Positions 1-8,403 of a DNA stretch of 64,000 bases are shown one piece after another (within the stretch, counting starts at the first letter, position 1; the number at the start of each line of letters is the position of its first letter). The position numbers and the translations under genes were made by a program. The notes under the pieces are model-generated. The model worked only from the letters and a program-made list of their open reading frames with translations. It ran no database searches and was not told the origin of the DNA. This stretch comes from Bacillus sp. ISL-51 (GTDB taxonomy: Bacteria > Bacillota > Bacilli > Bacillales > Bacillaceae), in NCBI RefSeq assembly GCF_018613535.1, contig NZ_JAGGQB010000012.1, forward strand, positions 124,001 to 188,000, given 5' to 3'.

Positions 1-439
1 CTTTAAACCTATTTTTAAAAGGTTTTTCTTCCTCTTGAAACGGCTGAATCGTCAGCTGCATAACATTTTGGCGAAGCACCTTCATTAAATCATTTCCGCC
101 GATTGTAAAAAAGATGTAGTCGGCGCTTTTTAATGATTTCTGTACGTTTTTATCGTCGAGCTTTTTCAGCAAGTCAACCGTCCGGTCCCCTTGCACCGCA
201 TGATTTTTGATGTCTACCTTTTTCACATGTCCCTTTGTCTTGAGCGAGTCAGCTACCTTGCCGACATACCCCAAACCGTCAGGGTCTCCCACTCCCTCAG
301 TCAATGAATCACCGACCGCGGCAATGACAATGTGATCTTTCGTTTTCGGTTCTTCAGCTTCAGAACCGGTCCGCTGGACAGAACAAGCGGATAAAAGCAA
401 CGCCATTCCGGCGATTAATGAGAACATTCGCAGCTTCAA
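1..439 (-). CDS. ypmR: YpmR, SGNH/GDSL-family lipase-esterase lipoprotein (3' part off window)
   Basis: The frame is open from a TTG start at 439 to the window edge, so only the N-terminal ~146 residues are visible. GGAAGGAG sits 8 nt before the TTG. An N-terminal hydrophobic stretch ends in the lipobox LLLSAC, predicting a membrane-anchored lipoprotein outside the cell. Block I of SGNH hydrolases is seen as GDSLTEGVGD (nucleophile Ser), and block III as GGNDLMKV, where Gly and Asn form the oxyanion hole. The catalytic Asp-His pair lies beyond the window. The family hydrolyses ester bonds of lipids or peptidoglycan substituents; the substrate of YpmR is not known to me. It lies directly downstream of ypmQ on the same strand. 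Confidence 0.9.
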   Translation of the reverse strand, partial: MKLRMFSLIAGMALLLSACSVQRTGSEAEEPKTKDHIVIAAVGDSLTEGVGDPDGLGYVGKVADSLKTKGHVKKVDIKNHAVQGDRTVDLLKKLDDKNVQKSLKSADYIFFTIGGNDLMKVLRQNVMQLTIQPFQEEEKPFKNRFK

Positions 440-516
440 TCTAGTTGCTCCTTCCCCGTCTACTAGTGGAAAGTGTAACATGTTTTTTGAGATTTGAAAA
501 TGTCTAATCTGCCAGT

Positions 517-1098
517 TTACTTGAGTGTCTCAGCCGCTTTTACATCTGCAAGAATATCATCATACGGAATGTCCTGCATTCCATTATAGTCCTTAAGCAC
601 CTTGCCGTCCGGGCCGACTAAATAAAAAGAGGTTTGGTGGATGACCTGGTCCTCTCCTTCCAGCTTTTTAACGGTTGCTTTAAAACTGTTATACGCAAAT
701 TCTTCAATCTCTTTTTGGCTGTAGCCGGTCAGGAAATCCCAGTTTTCAAAAGAGAGCGGGTATTTGGCCGCAAATGCTTTCAGTTGTTTCGGCGAATCAT
801 TTTTTGGATCTACACTGAACGAAACAATTCGGACATCCAGGTTCTCAGCCTTCAGTTTCTTTTGAAGTTCTGTCATATGGGCGGTCATCGGCGGGCAGAC
901 CGTTTTGCAATTTGTAAAAATAAAGTCGGCAATCCAGACTTCCCCCTTTAAGCTTTTCAAAGATACCGTTTTTCCGTCTTGATTCTGGTATGAAAACGGC
1001 TCGATTTGATAGTTCAGCGGATCTTTTATTGCCTGTTCTCCGCAAGCGCATAAAAGCAGCAAACAAAAAACGGCAGCCATACTTTTTACCCGGTTCAT
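517..1098 (-). CDS. ypmQ: SCO1/SenC-family copper chaperone YpmQ (BsSco)
   Basis: Membrane-anchored thioredoxin-fold protein that helps insert copper into the CuA centre of cytochrome caa3 oxidase subunit II (role known for B. subtilis Sco). Of two in-frame ATGs at 1104 and 1098, the second is chosen because GGGAGG lies ~8 nt before it; it gives 193 residues, the length I recall for B. subtilis. A short hydrophobic N-terminus ends in the lipobox LCAC (Cys19). The copper-binding CxxxC is seen in FTNCKTVCPP (Cys64, Cys68), and a conserved His follows in VIHQTSFYLV. It acts on the outer face of the membrane. ypmR follows 77 nt downstream. Confidence 0.93.
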   Translation of the reverse strand: MNRVKSMAAVFCLLLLCACGEQAIKDPLNYQIEPFSYQNQDGKTVSLKSLKGEVWIADFIFTNCKTVCPPMTAHMTELQKKLKAENLDVRIVSFSVDPKNDSPKQLKAFAAKYPLSFENWDFLTGYSQKEIEEFAYNSFKATVKKLEGEDQVIHQTSFYLVGPDGKVLKDYNGMQDIPYDDILADVKAAETLK

Positions 1099-1152
1099 CC
1101 TCATTTCCTCCCATCATTTAAAACGCTTACAACAAACAGCGGAACGCACAAA

Positions 1153-1190
1153 AAAATTCCCGCGCCTCCCTTTTATAAAGGAAGGCGCTA
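1153..1190 (-). terminator. Rho-independent terminator after ypmP
   Basis: On the minus strand GCGCCTTCCTTT and AAAGGGAGGCGC pair around a short AT loop, and a T7 run follows after GGGAA. It lies between ypmP and ypmQ, so it probably ends ypmP messages and separates the two genes. Confidence 0.7.
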
Positions 1191-1206
1191 AGGAATACCG
1201 GCACCG

Positions 1207-1458
1207 TCATGCGTTGTGTTTTAACATCTCTTGATTGAAAACGGCCTCATAATCTTTCCACTTCATACGGCGCTTAACATACTGTCGGAATGAATACACT
1301 GTTCTCACACTTTGTGAAGCAAAAACTTCTCTCAAATAAAGCTCAAGATGCTGATGAATTTGAAAAAAATAATGTTCACCTTCCGTGACAACCGGTATGT
1401 CTGTCACTTTTACCTGAATCCCGTCCCGTCTTTTGAACTCTAGGCTTTTGAGTAACAA
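1207..1458 (-). CDS. ypmP: YpmP, small conserved protein of unknown function (DUF2535 type)
   Basis: 83-residue protein matching YpmP by position between ypmQ and ilvA and by its start MLLKSLEFKRRDG. Translation begins at a TTG, with AAGGA 8 nt upstream. There is no signal peptide or membrane segment. The C-terminal half is strongly basic and aromatic (RQYVKRRMKWKDYEAVF). I cannot assign a function. It is read in the same direction as ilvA, 95 nt downstream of it. Confidence 0.85.
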   Translation of the reverse strand: MLLKSLEFKRRDGIQVKVTDIPVVTEGEHYFFQIHQHLELYLREVFASQSVRTVYSFRQYVKRRMKWKDYEAVFNQEMLKHNA

Positions 1459-1553
1459 AATATCAATCCTTCTTTTTCGATTGTTTTCTTTTCATTATAT
1501 ACAATCTGATAAATCGTGTCTGTCATTTTGTGCTGCCGCTGCGAAAAAAAGTG

Positions 1554-2822
1554 TCAGATTAACAGATGGAACAGATCCTGATCTTTATTGACCTCTACAT
1601 AATGAAAGCCTTTTTTATTCATCCGGGCAATGAGAGCGCCGTAATCTTCCCGGTGCTGAAGCTCAATGCCGACTAAAGCCGGTCCGCTGCTTTTATTGTT
1701 TTTTTTCGTATATTCAAAACGGGTGACGTCATCGTTCGGGCCGAGCACCTCATCAAGGTATTCGCGAAGCGCTCCCGCCCTTTGCGGGAAATTGACGATG
1801 AAATAGTGCTGAAGCCCCTCATAAATCATCGAACGTTCCTTCATTTCCTGCATTCTGCCGATATCATTATTTCCCCCGCTGACCACGCAGACTACATTTT
1901 TGCCTTTGATTTCTTCCTTGTATAAATCCAAGGCTGACACGGACAAAGCACCCGCAGGCTCAGCCACGATGGCGCATTGATTATATAATTCGAGAATCGT
2001 GCTGCACACTTTTCCTTCCGGCACAAGCAGGACATCATCAACGACAGCTTCAAGTGTCTTAAAGGTTTCGGCGCCGATTTTTTTCACAGCCGCTCCGTCG
2101 ACAAATTTATCGATTTTATCAAGTTCAATGACTTGTCCGGTTTTGTTGGATTCAAAGTATGAGGCAGCACCCTTCGGTTCTGTCGCTATGATTTTTGTGT
2201 CCGGCGATATGTTTTTCATGTACGTTCCGATCCCGGAAAGAAGTCCGCCTCCCCCTACGCTCGCAAAGAGAAAATGCGGTTCAACGTCAATGTCATTCAG
2301 GATTTCAATTGCCACCGTTCCCTGCCCGGCCATTACATCCGGATCGTCAAACGGATGAATGAACGTGCGGTTTTCTTTTTCGCAGCATTCGACCGAACTT
2401 TGATATGCATCATCAAATGTGTCACCCGTCAAAATAATCTCTACAAATTCTTTACCGAACAGCTCCACTTGGGATACTTTTTGTCTCGGTGTGGTGGACG
2501 GCATGAAAATCTTTCCGTGTATGCCGAGATGTTTGCATGAAAATGCGACTCCCTGCGCATGGTTTCCCGCACTGGCGCACACGATCCCGTTTTCGGTCTG
2601 CTCGTTTGAGAGCTGCCTCATTTTATTATAGGCCCCTCTAAGCTTAAATGACCTGACCACCTGCAAGTCTTCTCTTTTTAAGTAAATATTACATTCATAT
2701 CTCTCAGAAAGTCTGTCATTTCTTTGCAAAGGCGTATGTATCACAACGTCCTTTACATTTTGGTGCGCTTTTAAAATGTCTTTTACTTGGATGAGAGAGT
2801 CTTCTTTAAGCAACGGTTTCAT
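1554..2822 (-). CDS. ilvA: Threonine dehydratase (biosynthetic), IlvA
   Basis: PLP enzyme that deaminates threonine to 2-oxobutanoate, the committed step of isoleucine synthesis. 422 residues, normal for the Bacillus enzyme. The PLP-binding lysine is in VRSFKLRGAYNKM (Lys60), and the glycine-rich phosphate loop is SVGGGGLLSG. The last ~85 residues form the single ACT-like regulatory domain, opening with HYFIVNFPQRAGALREYLDEV; the E. coli enzyme carries two such modules. The ATG is preceded by AAAGGA. It is divergent from yplP, with the control region between them. Its pathway partner ilvD lies 6 kb away on the same strand. Confidence 0.97.
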   Translation of the reverse strand: MKPLLKEDSLIQVKDILKAHQNVKDVVIHTPLQRNDRLSERYECNIYLKREDLQVVRSFKLRGAYNKMRQLSNEQTENGIVCASAGNHAQGVAFSCKHLGIHGKIFMPSTTPRQKVSQVELFGKEFVEIILTGDTFDDAYQSSVECCEKENRTFIHPFDDPDVMAGQGTVAIEILNDIDVEPHFLFASVGGGGLLSGIGTYMKNISPDTKIIATEPKGAASYFESNKTGQVIELDKIDKFVDGAAVKKIGAETFKTLEAVVDDVLLVPEGKVCSTILELYNQCAIVAEPAGALSVSALDLYKEEIKGKNVVCVVSGGNNDIGRMQEMKERSMIYEGLQHYFIVNFPQRAGALREYLDEVLGPNDDVTRFEYTKKNNKSSGPALVGIELQHREDYGALIARMNKKGFHYVEVNKDQDLFHLLI

Positions 2823-2864
2823 TTACAGAGTCCTTTCTTATTTTAAATCCCTATTTAATATGCC

Positions 2865-2909
2865 ATTATAACACGAATATTCAAATAATAAGATAATTAT
2901 TTGAATTTC
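2865..2909 (-). promoter_or_regulatory. Likely ilvA promoter with a weak CodY-like site
   Basis: The minus strand reads TGTTATAAT at 2873-2865, an extended -10 (TGnTATAAT) about 40 nt before the ilvA ATG; no good -35 is seen. On the plus strand, 2895-2909 reads AATTATTTGAATTTC, 10 of 15 matches to the CodY consensus AATTTTCWGAAAATT. ilvA belongs to the CodY regulon in B. subtilis, so the site is plausible but weak by sequence alone. Confidence 0.45.
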
Positions 2910-3007
2910 GCAAATAAAAATAAGTGAAACGATTGATAAAGAAAAGGTGTTTTCCGTCGTTTAGGCATGTTATACTTAAACCAATTAGAACCAAAAGGAG
3001 CCAATTC

Positions 3008-4000
3008 ATGACTGTTATTGCACATACTGATCTTTTTCATCAATTAGTCGGCGAGCATAAATCCTTTTTAGAGGCGAAACAATTGGCCTACCTATTCGCG
3101 CTGTCCGACCTTCCCGTTTTTATAACAGGCGAAGTCGGAACTGGAAAAAAACAAATGGCGGCAGCCATCCACCATAAATCAGCCAGAAGCAGCGAATCCT
3201 TTATTACCGTCTATTGCAGCCAGAGCGCTGAACGGCTTGAACACGAGCTGTTCGGCGCTGACGGAGCCTTGGAAAAGGCAGCCGGCGGGACACTGTTTTT
3301 ATGTGAAATCGGAGACATGCCTCTTTCCATACAGGCCCGCCTTCTTTGCACATTAGACGCTGAGCCTTCCGCCCGCATCATCTCAAGCAGCACAACACTG
3401 CTCACAGAAGCCGCAGCCGACAGCAAGTTCAACAAGGATTTGTTTTACAGGCTTAATGTGTTAAGCCTCCCGCTTCCCGCTTTATCTGAACGAAAAAGTG
3501 ACATACCGCTCCTTTTACAGTATGTTCTGGCAAAAATGGGGCATCATTTGCATATTGATCCGTCGGTTTACCCGCTCATTGAGCAGCACACCTTTAACGG
3601 CAATGTCAGAGAGCTCCAAAATGCAGCATGCTATATGGCGGCAGTCTCTTCCGGCGGCACGATTTATCCCGAGGACGCTCCTCCGGATATCCGAGACAGC
3701 CTGACGGCAAAAGCGGATAAGAAAAAAGAAAAACGGCTGACTTTTATGGAAAAAGAAGAATTCCTGTTCATTTTGGAATCGATAAAAGACTTTAATACAA
3801 AAGGAGAAGCCGCCAGCAGGCGGAGCATCTCCGAGTTGAGCAAAAACAGCCCCATGCCGTTAACGCCCCAGCAGGTCAGAAACAGGCTTGATTACTTGGA
3901 AAAAGTAAACTATGTCACAAAAGGGCGCGGACGCGCGGGTACAAAAATCACGTTAGAGGGTTTAGGGTTTTTACAGTCGCTGAAAAAACAAATCCTGTAA
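3008..4000 (+). CDS. yplP: YplP, sigma-54-type AAA+ regulator homologue lacking the GAFTGA loop
   Basis: The start at 3008 is chosen because AAAAGGAG precedes it, whereas the longer frame opening at GTG 2924 has no ribosome binding site; this gives 330 residues. The AAA+ domain starts almost at the N-terminus with Walker A GEVGTGKK (41-48). Walker B reads GGTLFLCEIGDMP, with Cys99 where the family has Asp. LFG (81-83) is followed by GGTLFL after only nine residues, so loop 1 with GAFTGA is missing. Arg-finger-like DLFYRL and sensor II FNGNVREL are present. The C-terminus is a long basic winged-helix-like segment rather than a Fis-type HTH. B. subtilis YplP has been linked to cold adaptation with SigL. 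Confidence 0.85.
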   Translation: MTVIAHTDLFHQLVGEHKSFLEAKQLAYLFALSDLPVFITGEVGTGKKQMAAAIHHKSARSSESFITVYCSQSAERLEHELFGADGALEKAAGGTLFLCEIGDMPLSIQARLLCTLDAEPSARIISSSTTLLTEAAADSKFNKDLFYRLNVLSLPLPALSERKSDIPLLLQYVLAKMGHHLHIDPSVYPLIEQHTFNGNVRELQNAACYMAAVSSGGTIYPEDAPPDIRDSLTAKADKKKEKRLTFMEKEEFLFILESIKDFNTKGEAASRRSISELSKNSPMPLTPQQVRNRLDYLEKVNYVTKGRGRAGTKITLEGLGFLQSLKKQIL

Positions 4001-4018
4001 AACAAGGGGGACATTTGA

Positions 4019-4657
4019 TTGTTCACGATAAAAGAAGAAATTGCAAATGCCGTTACACACGGAATCGGTGTTTTGTTATCGATTCCGGCGCTTGTCTTTT
4101 TAATTATTTTTGCGGTGAATTACGGTTCCGCTACGGATATCGTCAGTTTTTCTATCTTTGGCGCCTCCATGCTGCTGCTTTATCTCAGCTCCACTCTTTT
4201 GCACAGCATTCAGCATAAAAAAACGAAGGACATTCTTGAGATCATTGATCATTCCGCTATTTATGTATTAATAGCCGGCACATATACGCCCTTTTTGTTA
4301 GGGCCGCTGAAAGGCACACTCGGCTCAACCCTTTTGATTATTGTGTGGTCGCTTGCAATCGGAGGCATCGTATTTAAAATTTTCTTCGTGAAGCGGTTTA
4401 TCATTTTTTCAACGCTTGTATATTTGCTCATGGGCTGGCTCATCATCGTTGCTATTAAACCTTTGTACGCCTCATTGTCAGGTCCCGGCTTCAGCCTCCT
4501 GTTACTCGGCGGCTTATTATATTCTGCAGGGACGATCTTTTATATATGGAGGAAAATCCCGTTTCATCACGCCATTTGGCACAGCTTTGTTTTAGGCGGC
4601 AGCGCCTCGATATTTTTCTGTATTTTATTTTATTGCGTAAAAGTGCCGTTTCTCTGA
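4019..4657 (+). CDS. yplQ: YplQ, hemolysin III / PAQR-like membrane protein
   Basis: 212-residue protein of the hemolysin III family (related to adiponectin/progestin receptors), with about seven hydrophobic segments across its whole length. Family residues are visible: N-terminal EEIANAVTHGIG, the SSTLLHS block, the central DHSAIYVLIAGTYTPF, and a late His in FHHAIWHSFVLGG; these His/Asp/Ser residues form a metal site in PAQR-type proteins. The start is TTG, with GGGGGA upstream. It follows yplP by 18 nt and is probably cotranscribed. Despite the name, haemolysis is not established for this member, and its natural role is unknown to me. Confidence 0.9.
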   Translation: MFTIKEEIANAVTHGIGVLLSIPALVFLIIFAVNYGSATDIVSFSIFGASMLLLYLSSTLLHSIQHKKTKDILEIIDHSAIYVLIAGTYTPFLLGPLKGTLGSTLLIIVWSLAIGGIVFKIFFVKRFIIFSTLVYLLMGWLIIVAIKPLYASLSGPGFSLLLLGGLLYSAGTIFYIWRKIPFHHAIWHSFVLGGSASIFFCILFYCVKVPFL

Positions 4658-4658
4658 T

Positions 4659-4702
4659 AAAAAAAGCACAGCCTCTCGAATCGAAGAGGCTGTGCTTTTT
4701 TA
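4659..4702. terminator. Bidirectional terminator between yplQ and ypkP
   Basis: AGCACAGCCTCT (4665-4676) and AGAGGCTGTGCT (4685-4696) form a perfect 12-bp stem flanked by A and T runs. It can end both yplQ (plus) and the thyB-dfrA-ypkP operon (minus), and it overlaps the ypkP stop codon. Confidence 0.9.
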
Positions 4703-5323
4703 TGCACGCAGTTGTTTTTGAGCAGCCGGATAACAGGCAGGCTTCACGTGTAATTCAATATCAGCCGTTTTCAATCGTTTAAAAAATCTGCCCCTTAAAA
4801 GCTTATCCGTACCTGACGTTTCGACATTCACGATCGGAAGCCCGAAACGCAGGGCCAGTTCCTCCGGATTGATCTTGCCGTCTTTAGAAAGAATAAGGCT
4901 TTGCCCTTTTTCGAGCCGGTCGGTCACTTCTTCAAGCACGGTGTCTTGGCTGTCTCCGTCGGAAATAACCCCCATAAGCTTCAGCCATTTTCCGAGAAGC
5001 GGGATGCGGAAAGCTTTCTGATCAGCGATGAAGCTCGCGGGCTCTTCAAGGTGACCCGCAAGCAAAACAAGCTCAGCCAGGCGTAATTGAGGGTGAACGT
5101 ACAATACAGGGCCGCCCGGTATCGGTTTATCATGGTAGATGCTGATTACAGACCCCGAAATGTCAATACAGCCTCTCATAAACGCTTTCGGCCGCTCATA
5201 AACCAAACTCATCTGCTTTTGATAGGAAAGCCGCGGATCAAGCAATTTTTGATTGGCATATTCCTGAATGTTTTTTATAAGCATGAATACAACGCACATC
5301 ACAAGACAGCTGTAGCGAATCAA
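4700..5323 (-). CDS. ypkP: YpkP, 1-acylglycerol-3-phosphate acyltransferase-like protein
   Basis: 207 residues from a TTG start preceded by GGGGGA. An N-terminal hydrophobic anchor ([12 protein letters not shown]) is followed by a soluble domain. It resembles B. subtilis YpkP, which is described as PlsC/LPLAT-like, but I do not see the canonical HxxxxD block that marks acyltransferases; [15 protein letters not shown] is the nearest stretch, so catalytic activity is doubtful. It is the last gene of the thyB-dfrA-ypkP operon, 21 nt after dfrA. The operon context alone does not explain its role. Confidence 0.75.
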   Translation of the reverse strand: MIRYSCLVMCVVFMLIKNIQEYANQKLLDPRLSYQKQMSLVYERPKAFMRGCIDISGSVISIYHDKPIPGGPVLYVHPQLRLAELVLLAGHLEEPASFIADQKAFRIPLLGKWLKLMGVISDGDSQDTVLEEVTDRLEKGQSLILSKDGKINPEELALRFGLPIVNVETSGTDKLLRGRFFKRLKTADIELHVKPACYPAAQKQLRA

Positions 5324-5344
5324 TTCTTGTCCCCCTGCTTTACA

Positions 5345-5830
5345 TCAATTCTTTTTTTCGTACACAAGATACTCATAGTCGTAAGGGTTTTTTTCATCCT
5401 TTACTCCCTGCTTGCGGGAAATCAGTTCCCATTCGCCTTCATTAAATTCCGGGAAATAACGGTCCCCTTCAAACGCATGGTGAATTTTTGTCATATAAAG
5501 CCTGTCCGCATAAGGAAAGAGCGCACTATACAGCTGGGCGCCGCCGATAACAAAACACTCTTCCCTTTCCGGAATAAGCTTCAGCACTTCCTCAGCCGAG
5601 CACGCCGCCGTGCAGCCCGGAAATAAAGATCCGTCCTGCGAGGTAACCACGATATTGTGCCGGTTTGGAAGCGGCCGTCCGATCGACTCAAACGTCTTGC
5701 GCCCCATCACAATGGTGTGTCCTGTCGTCACTTTTTTGAAATATGCAAGATCATCCGGCAGGTGCCACGGCAAATCGTTATTTTTTCCGATCAGCCTGTT
5801 TTCATCCATTGCAAAAATAAACGAAATCAT
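5345..5830 (-). CDS. dfrA: Dihydrofolate reductase DfrA
   Basis: Reduces dihydrofolate to tetrahydrofolate with NADPH and is the target of trimethoprim. 161 residues, normal length. The N-terminus [20 protein letters not shown] carries the substrate loop, followed by [14 protein letters not shown] with the catalytic acidic residue. The NADPH site is visible as [15 protein letters not shown] and VIGGAQLY. Its ATG overlaps the thyB TGA (ATGA), so translation is coupled with thymidylate synthase, which produces the dihydrofolate that DfrA recycles. Confidence 0.97.
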   Translation of the reverse strand: MISFIFAMDENRLIGKNNDLPWHLPDDLAYFKKVTTGHTIVMGRKTFESIGRPLPNRHNIVVTSQDGSLFPGCTAACSAEEVLKLIPEREECFVIGGAQLYSALFPYADRLYMTKIHHAFEGDRYFPEFNEGEWELISRKQGVKDEKNPYDYEYLVYEKKN

Positions 5831-6621
5831 ACGCTGACAGCCCCTTTAATATGAGGATGCGGATCGTAACCCTCTAAAATAAAATCTTCAAATTCAAAGC
5901 GGAAAATAGAATCAACACTGCGCGCAAAGCGAAGCTTCGGCAGCGGGCGGACATCTCTTGTCAGCTGCAAATTCACCTGCTCCTCATGGTTTTGATAAAT
6001 GTGGACGTCTCCGAACGTATGAATAAACTCACCCGGTTCAAGGCCCGTCACGTGCGCGATCATCATTGTCAAAAGCGCATAAGACGCAATATTAAACGGG
6101 ACGCCGAGGAATACATCCGCCGAGCGCTGATAAAGCTGGCACGAAAGCTTTCCATCCGACACATAAAACTGAAACAGGCAATGGCACGGCGGAAGCGCCA
6201 TTTGGTCGATCTCTCCGATGTTCCAGGCGCTGACGATTAAACGTCTGGAATTCGGGTTCGTTTGAATGTCATGAATCAGCCGGGAGATTTGATCGATGGT
6301 TTCCCCGTCTGCTCCGCGCCATGAACGCCATTGAGAGCCATAGACCGGTCCGAGCTCTCCGTTTTCATCCGCCCATTCGTTCCAAATACGGACCCCGTTT
6401 TCCTGAAGGTAACGGACGTTTGTATCTCCCTTCAAAAACCAAAGCAGCTCATGCGCGATGGATTTGAAATGAAGTTTTTTTGTCGTAATCATCGGAAAAC
6501 CTTCTTGAAGGTCAAAACGCATTTGGTATCCAAATGTGCTGATCGTTCCCGTTCCCGTCCGGTCTTCTTTTTTTTCTCCATTTTCTAATACATGACGGCA
6601 TAAATCTTTATATTGTTTCAT
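5827..6621 (-). CDS. thyB: Thymidylate synthase B
   Basis: Converts dUMP and methylene-tetrahydrofolate to dTMP and dihydrofolate. Two in-frame ATGs exist at 6630 and 6621. The first directly abuts AAAGG, while the second has it at ~9 nt, so 6621 is preferred; it gives 264 residues, the E. coli-type ThyA length. The catalytic cysteine is in [12 protein letters not shown], the dUMP contacts in [18 protein letters not shown], and the C-terminus is IKGAVSV. B. subtilis also has an unrelated-length ThyA elsewhere on its chromosome. First gene of the thyB-dfrA-ypkP operon. Confidence 0.97.
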   Translation of the reverse strand: MKQYKDLCRHVLENGEKKEDRTGTGTISTFGYQMRFDLQEGFPMITTKKLHFKSIAHELLWFLKGDTNVRYLQENGVRIWNEWADENGELGPVYGSQWRSWRGADGETIDQISRLIHDIQTNPNSRRLIVSAWNIGEIDQMALPPCHCLFQFYVSDGKLSCQLYQRSADVFLGVPFNIASYALLTMMIAHVTGLEPGEFIHTFGDVHIYQNHEEQVNLQLTRDVRPLPKLRFARSVDSIFRFEFEDFILEGYDPHPHIKGAVSV

Positions 6622-6665
6622 TTTTTTCATCCTTTAAAAGTAGTCTTTTAGTAGTGTAACACAAT

Positions 6666-6709
6666 AAAAAATCATTTCTGCATAATTTCTCAGAAATGAT
6701 TTTTTTATT
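6666..6709 (-). terminator. Terminator after ypjP
   Basis: AAATCATTTCTG (6669-6680) and CAGAAATGATTT (6691-6702) form a 12-bp stem with A and T runs on both sides. It lies between the ypjP stop and the thyB start, ending ypjP transcripts. Confidence 0.85.
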
Positions 6710-6719
6710 CTTAGCATTA

Positions 6720-7328
6720 TTACACGCTCATCCAGTTAGGAGGCGTGTTGCGGTCCCAATAAATGCTGCCAAGCTCATGATGAGATTGAAATCCGTCTTC
6801 TGCGGTATGGTAATGAAAATTAAACCAATAGCCGTCTTGCGGAGGGTGATCCCGGCGAACATGAAATCTTAAGAGATCCTCACCTGTCACCCGGTTGTAC
6901 ACATGAAATATTTTTTCTGTTTTTCCTGCCGACGGTTTGCTTGAAATGACAACATCCTGAAAAGCTTCATTATCTTGAAGCTTCGCTAAATGTCCGGTAA
7001 TCACTTCTTCGATCTTCGGCATGATCTCTTTTCTGTAATCATCCTCAATGATCGGAGAAATTTTGTTTCCGAATTTTAAGAATGATTGATTTTCAGCATC
7101 GCCGAGAAGCTGCTCCCGGTGCGACTGAAAAAGCAATTCCGGCTCCCGCCTTGCTTTCTTTTCCCCTGACAGGGCATGTTCATCATAAAAAGCGGTGTAA
7201 TCATTCTGCTCAAGACTGCTGGGCTGTCCTGAAGGCTTGTCTGTCATCAGAGCAGCCGGAGGAGACACAAGCCCGAACGTTACAATCGTAAACAGAACCA
7301 CAAGGGTCTTTTTCATCCACAATTTCAT
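6720..7328 (-). CDS. ypjP: YpjP-like exported protein, function unknown
   Basis: 202 residues. The basic N-terminus MKLWMKKT is followed by a hydrophobic stretch (LVVLFTIVTFGLVSPPAALM), a likely signal peptide or anchor. The remainder is hydrophilic, with a C-terminal HYHTAEDGFQSHHELGSIYW block rich in His and aromatic residues. The start has AGGGGAA upstream. It matches B. subtilis YpjP by position and size; no enzymatic function is recognisable. As I recall the B. subtilis order, ypjQ (phosphatidylglycerophosphatase-like) lies between thyB and ypjP; it is absent here. Confidence 0.8.
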   Translation of the reverse strand: MKLWMKKTLVVLFTIVTFGLVSPPAALMTDKPSGQPSSLEQNDYTAFYDEHALSGEKKARREPELLFQSHREQLLGDAENQSFLKFGNKISPIIEDDYRKEIMPKIEEVITGHLAKLQDNEAFQDVVISSKPSAGKTEKIFHVYNRVTGEDLLRFHVRRDHPPQDGYWFNFHYHTAEDGFQSHHELGSIYWDRNTPPNWMSV

Positions 7329-7493
7329 GATAGATTGTTCCCCTCTGTTTTATTGTCCTCTTCCGTTTATTCTAGCACAGATTGGCATCCGGCGTCATGC
7401 ACGTTATCGTTTTGTCATACAATATAGGAAAATGGTAACTATGCCCGTCTCTATAAAACGCTTACAATAAAAGGAGAAAAAGGAGGGAATGAG

Positions 7494-7568
7494 ATGATTA
7501 ACGCCTTGTTCGCGACCGTATCACTTCTCACACTGCTTTATTTTGTCGTAATGGAAATTACCGATTAA
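7494..7568 (+). CDS. 24-residue putative membrane peptide
   Basis: Short frame MINALFATVSLLTLLYFVVM plus EITD, preceded by a strong ribosome binding site (AGGAGGGAATGAG). About 17 consecutive hydrophobic residues suggest one membrane span. It sits alone between divergent ypjP and the end of ypiP. I do not recognise the family. The strong SD and the clean membrane-peptide composition support a real gene; the short length leaves doubt. Confidence 0.5.
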   Translation: MINALFATVSLLTLLYFVVMEITD

Positions 7569-7590
7569 ACGAAAGATAAGCCCATGGCAA

Positions 7591-8361
7591 TCATGAGCTT
7601 ACATGTATGACACCGAAATGGAAAAGCGCCGTCTTTCTTTTTAACACCTTGAAGCCGTATCGTTCAAATCGCGGGCTTTTCCAGTGGTCTTTTAAGACTA
7701 CGCATTTTCTCGCTGCCCGAACGGCATGCTGAATGCACTCTTCGTTAAATCCGTCTTCTGCAAATGCGCGCAGCGGTCCAATGCCGTCGGACGTCTCAAT
7801 CGGCTCATGAAACATCGGGTCAAAATAGATAACATCCACTGAAGAATCAGGCAGGCTTTGCAAATAGGCTGCACAGTCGGCATGCTCAACCTTAATTCTT
7901 TTCATTGCCGTTTGGAGCGTCTCTATGTCTGTTTCCCACGTATGAAGGCCTGTTTTGACAAGCAGCGAGACGAGCTTGTTTTTTTCCACCCCGACTACGG
8001 TTCCGCTTTCCCCCACCGCCATACTTGCCAAAATCGCGTCGGAGGCCAGGCCGAGCGTACAATCTAAAAAGGAATCTCCCTCACTTAATCCTGAAGCTTT
8101 AAGCATCGGCTCGACTTCCCCTCTCAAAAACCGCTTCGCACGGAACATTGCTGTATTCGGGTGAAAAAAGAATTTCCCCCCTCGCTTCGTATAGAGTTCA
8201 AACCGCTCCTTTCCAATGACTAAAAGGTCGTTTTCTGCGTTTTTCAGCATTTTTTCAATAGGCTGTTTATTTCGGCTGCAATAGCTGTCATTCAGCTTTT
8301 TAGCAAGTGTTTGCGCTGTACGTATCGTATCATCTGACGGTCTGTAGCTGGTTGTAATCAT
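7591..8361 (-). CDS. ypiP: YpiP, class I SAM-dependent methyltransferase
   Basis: 256 residues. The SAM-binding motif I is FLDCTLGLASDAILAS, with the acidic strand VVGVEKN after it. The catalytic-type motif IV is DVIYFDPMFHEPIE. DPMF replaces the usual DPPY and recalls RsmJ-type 16S rRNA guanine N2-methyltransferases, so an rRNA or nucleic-acid base target is inferred, not shown. The N-terminus ITTSYRPSDDTIRTA lacks a signal. It starts behind GGGAGAAAAAG and follows brxA across a terminator. Confidence 0.8.
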   Translation of the reverse strand: MITTSYRPSDDTIRTAQTLAKKLNDSYCSRNKQPIEKMLKNAENDLLVIGKERFELYTKRGGKFFFHPNTAMFRAKRFLRGEVEPMLKASGLSEGDSFLDCTLGLASDAILASMAVGESGTVVGVEKNKLVSLLVKTGLHTWETDIETLQTAMKRIKVEHADCAAYLQSLPDSSVDVIYFDPMFHEPIETSDGIGPLRAFAEDGFNEECIQHAVRAARKCVVLKDHWKSPRFERYGFKVLKRKTALFHFGVIHVSS

Positions 8362-8374
8362 CTTTTTCTCCCAA

Positions 8375-8403
8375 AAGAAAATGCCCGGAATACGGGCATT
8401 TTA
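8375..8403. terminator. Terminator between brxA and ypiP
   Basis: AAAATGCCCG (8378-8387) and CGGGCATTTT (8393-8402) form a compact stem with a five-base loop, overlapping the brxA stop codon. It probably ends brxA messages. Confidence 0.8.

Noticed and set aside
2924..3007. N-terminal extension of YplP from a GTG
   Set aside because: No ribosome binding site before the GTG, while AAAAGGAG precedes the ATG at 3008.
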